Shown: piece by piece, positions 62,621 to 64,000 of the stretch
Position numbering within the stretch: position 1 is the stretch's first letter
How the letters are laid out: each line of letters starts with the position of its first letter
Source: Gracilaria vermiculophylla
Lineage: Eukaryota > Rhodophyta > Florideophyceae > Gracilariales > Gracilariaceae
Assembly: GCA_019155205.2 (NCBI GenBank)
Contig: JAHNZQ020003146.1
Location: 146,433 to 210,432, forward strand
Direction of reading: 5' to 3'
DNA: 64,000 nucleotides
Notes under the pieces: model-generated
The model's database searches: none
What the model saw: only the letters and a program-made list of their open reading frames with translations
Told to the model about the DNA's origin: nothing
Made by a program: the position numbers and the translations under genes

Positions 62621-64000
62621 TATAAATGTGAGCCAGTCTCGTCCGACAAGGTCAGCTGGTCTCTTAACATGTACGTGAGATCTGAAGGACCCCGGGAGGG
62701 GCGCGGCAAGACGGCAAGCCGTCTGATTGCCACGGTACCGGATGTTGCTGGAGGAAAAAAGGTCACTGTGTCCCGCAGGACTGGGCAGTGAAGGATTACC
62801 GCCAAGGAGGGAGGAAGACCCGGGGTGACTCGATCACGGGACAAACATTCGTAGTTGTCGTTCATGGCGACCACGATATTATCTGGTTTAACCCAGATGA
62901 CCTTTAACGGCCCGGCTGCCATGGGCTGGAGTTTGTGGCGCTTCTTCTCTTCGGGATTAAAGAATTCCTAGCTGACTAACACGAATCCGCTGGCGTCAAT
63001 GCGTATAGAGTGTTTACGCCACAGTCAAGGGTCGAAGCCCAGATAATGAGTGGCTTGTGCGCGTGCCGTTGACATCCGCGTAGCGGGGATGAGTTTCATC
63101 AACCAGTTCTTTAACCGTTGCTGGTAGCCTCCCACTGATGGGAATTTGTTTAACGTAGCTAAGTGTTCCAAAGTCTCCAGAGGTGGAGTCCGCAACAGTA
63201 CGAACAGAAACGGTGACAGTGAGGTAGTCCGGTGATCTCGCGTGTTTTACGCGAACGTCATCACGTCCGCGTAAAGATCCCATGTTCTGGGTGATCAGCA
63301 GCATACGATAGCAGAGAAGCAGTGATAGTACGGTTAAGCCGTTCAACGTGCCCATTACAATCTGGACGGTATTTTGTGGCGCACAGGTCCTTCACATCTA
63401 GGATACGACAGAAATCATGGAATAACGTGGACGTGAGGTTTTTTCTATTATCGGATAGGAACTGAATTGTTAGGCCATTGCTGAATATCCAATGCATGAC
63501 GAACGCATTGGCAACCGTAAAGGCCAAGATACTCCGTATAGGGACAATTCAAACCAGTTTCGAGAACAGGTCTGTGATATCGAGAAGGAACTCGTTACCT
63601 CTCTGGGTCGTGAGGAGTGGACCGAGGATGTCGATTGCAATAAACCCAAGCGGGGCTCGTGCAATAAAAATCGAGAGTTCTGTTGTGTGTCTGCGGAGCG
63701 TAACCCTGTTCTTTGCACATTCTATGAAGAAACGCACTGTTGCGTGACAGTCGATCGCCACGGCGGGCCAGTATAAATTCCTTATGAGGTTCAGGTACTG
63801 CTTCCTACCGCCGGTGTGGCCGCTGAACTTTGCATGATGCAAGAGATGCATCTCCGGCGTTTCCAGGGTGTAAGCAACCACAATCCGTGGGGTGGCTTTG
63901 ACGATCTGGACAAAATTTACGACGTCACTAACTCTGAAAAAAAGAAATTTACCACCGTTGATACGGGCCCGTATTTCCGTGCAGAATGGTTGGGAAAACT
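62621..64000 (-). pseudogene. integrase relic, family 2, reverse copy
   Basis: On -: HHAKFSGHTGGRKQYLN and a Cys-bearing FFIECAKNR (H2C2 finger with one Cys changed, since the usual first Cys reads Ile/Phe region) at 63680-63850. The core follows with FIAIDILGPLLTT (first Asp, 63630), FLSDNRKNLTS (second Asp, 63445) and RPDCNGHVERLNRTI (Glu, 63345). The GPF-type module is at 62880-62930 (GPLKVIWVKPDNIVVAMND). The catalytic D, D and E all survive, unlike the forward copy, but shifts near 63530 and 63330 break the frame. From 63900 to the edge is upstream pol linker without clear motifs. Confidence 0.8.

Larger units (their letters stand above)
58568..64000 (-). mobile_element. Ty3/Gypsy chromovirus, family 2, reverse copy (continues beyond window)
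   Basis: On the - strand: integrase (from the right edge), long linker, chromodomain remnant, opposite-strand ORF region, purine tract and 3' LTR (59383-58568). RT, gag and 5' LTR lie right of the window. Interrupted by a miniature LTR element (59672-59980). Relative to the forward copy it has about 0.8 kb more in the opposite-strand ORF region (59986-60790), so the forward copy is probably deleted there. Confidence 0.88.

Noticed and set aside
1..64000. CRISPR arrays, bacterial operons or phage modules
   Set aside because: No spaced direct-repeat array; genes have eukaryotic features (intron, targeting signals) and the mobile DNA is eukaryotic in type.

Overview
The window looks like nuclear DNA of a photosynthetic eukaryote, most likely a red alga of the intron-poor, retrotransposon-rich kind (Chondrus-like). 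The reasons are a plastid-targeted THYLAKOID FORMATION1/Psb29 gene, mostly single-exon genes with one 71-bp spliceosomal intron, peroxisomal enzymes ending in PTS1-like tripeptides, and large tracts of decayed Ty3/Gypsy chromoviruses. The species assignment is inference.

Layout. From 1 to about 23.8 kb the window is mobile DNA. It holds the 3' part of a family-1 chromovirus (copy A, 1-8436) split by an intact-looking PIF/Harbinger transposon (586-3554), a Tc1/mariner relic (about 8.8-9.35 kb), a reverse-oriented third Gypsy relic (about 9.36-11.88 kb), a family-2 chromovirus on the + strand (11996-21383) and a second Tc1 relic on the - strand (about 22.66-23.815 kb). From 24.7 to 43.4 kb lies a gene island: a MutS homologue, catalase, a coiled-coil membrane protein, Psb29/THF1, a DnaJ-type zinc-finger protein divergent from it, a SAM-carrier-like mitochondrial carrier and a two-exon acyl-CoA oxidase. 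A LINE RNase H relic lies among them. From 44 kb to the end is mobile DNA again: an AT-rich tract with Tc1-like inverted ends, then a gag relic interrupted by a full family-1 chromovirus (copy B, 47379-57752) that itself carries an inverted solo LTR, and then a reverse-oriented family-2 chromovirus (58568 to beyond the window) carrying a 309-bp miniature LTR element.

Main points. (1) Both chromovirus families carry, between chromodomain and 3' LTR, a gene on the strand opposite to gag-pol. Its reading frame is conserved between copies although every copy is now broken, and in family 2 the frame runs out of the LTR itself. (2) Positions 59672-59980 are a complete TRIM-like element: 79-bp LTRs (TG...CA), exact 5-bp target duplication TTCTC, a polypurine tract, and a primer-binding site complementary to the initiator-tRNA-Met anticodon arm, as in Drosophila copia. 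(3) The Harbinger element has matching 16-bp inverted ends and two uninterrupted ORFs, and the orthologous position in copy B gives its empty site.

Nesting order read from the sequence: gag relic, then copy B, then the inverted solo LTR; family-2 reverse copy, then the TRIM; copy A, then Harbinger. The host genes suggest organelle genome maintenance (MutS), peroxisomal fatty-acid oxidation and peroxide removal (acyl-CoA oxidase, catalase), thylakoid/photosystem assembly (THF1, possibly the DnaJ-type protein) and mitochondrial S-adenosylmethionine import.
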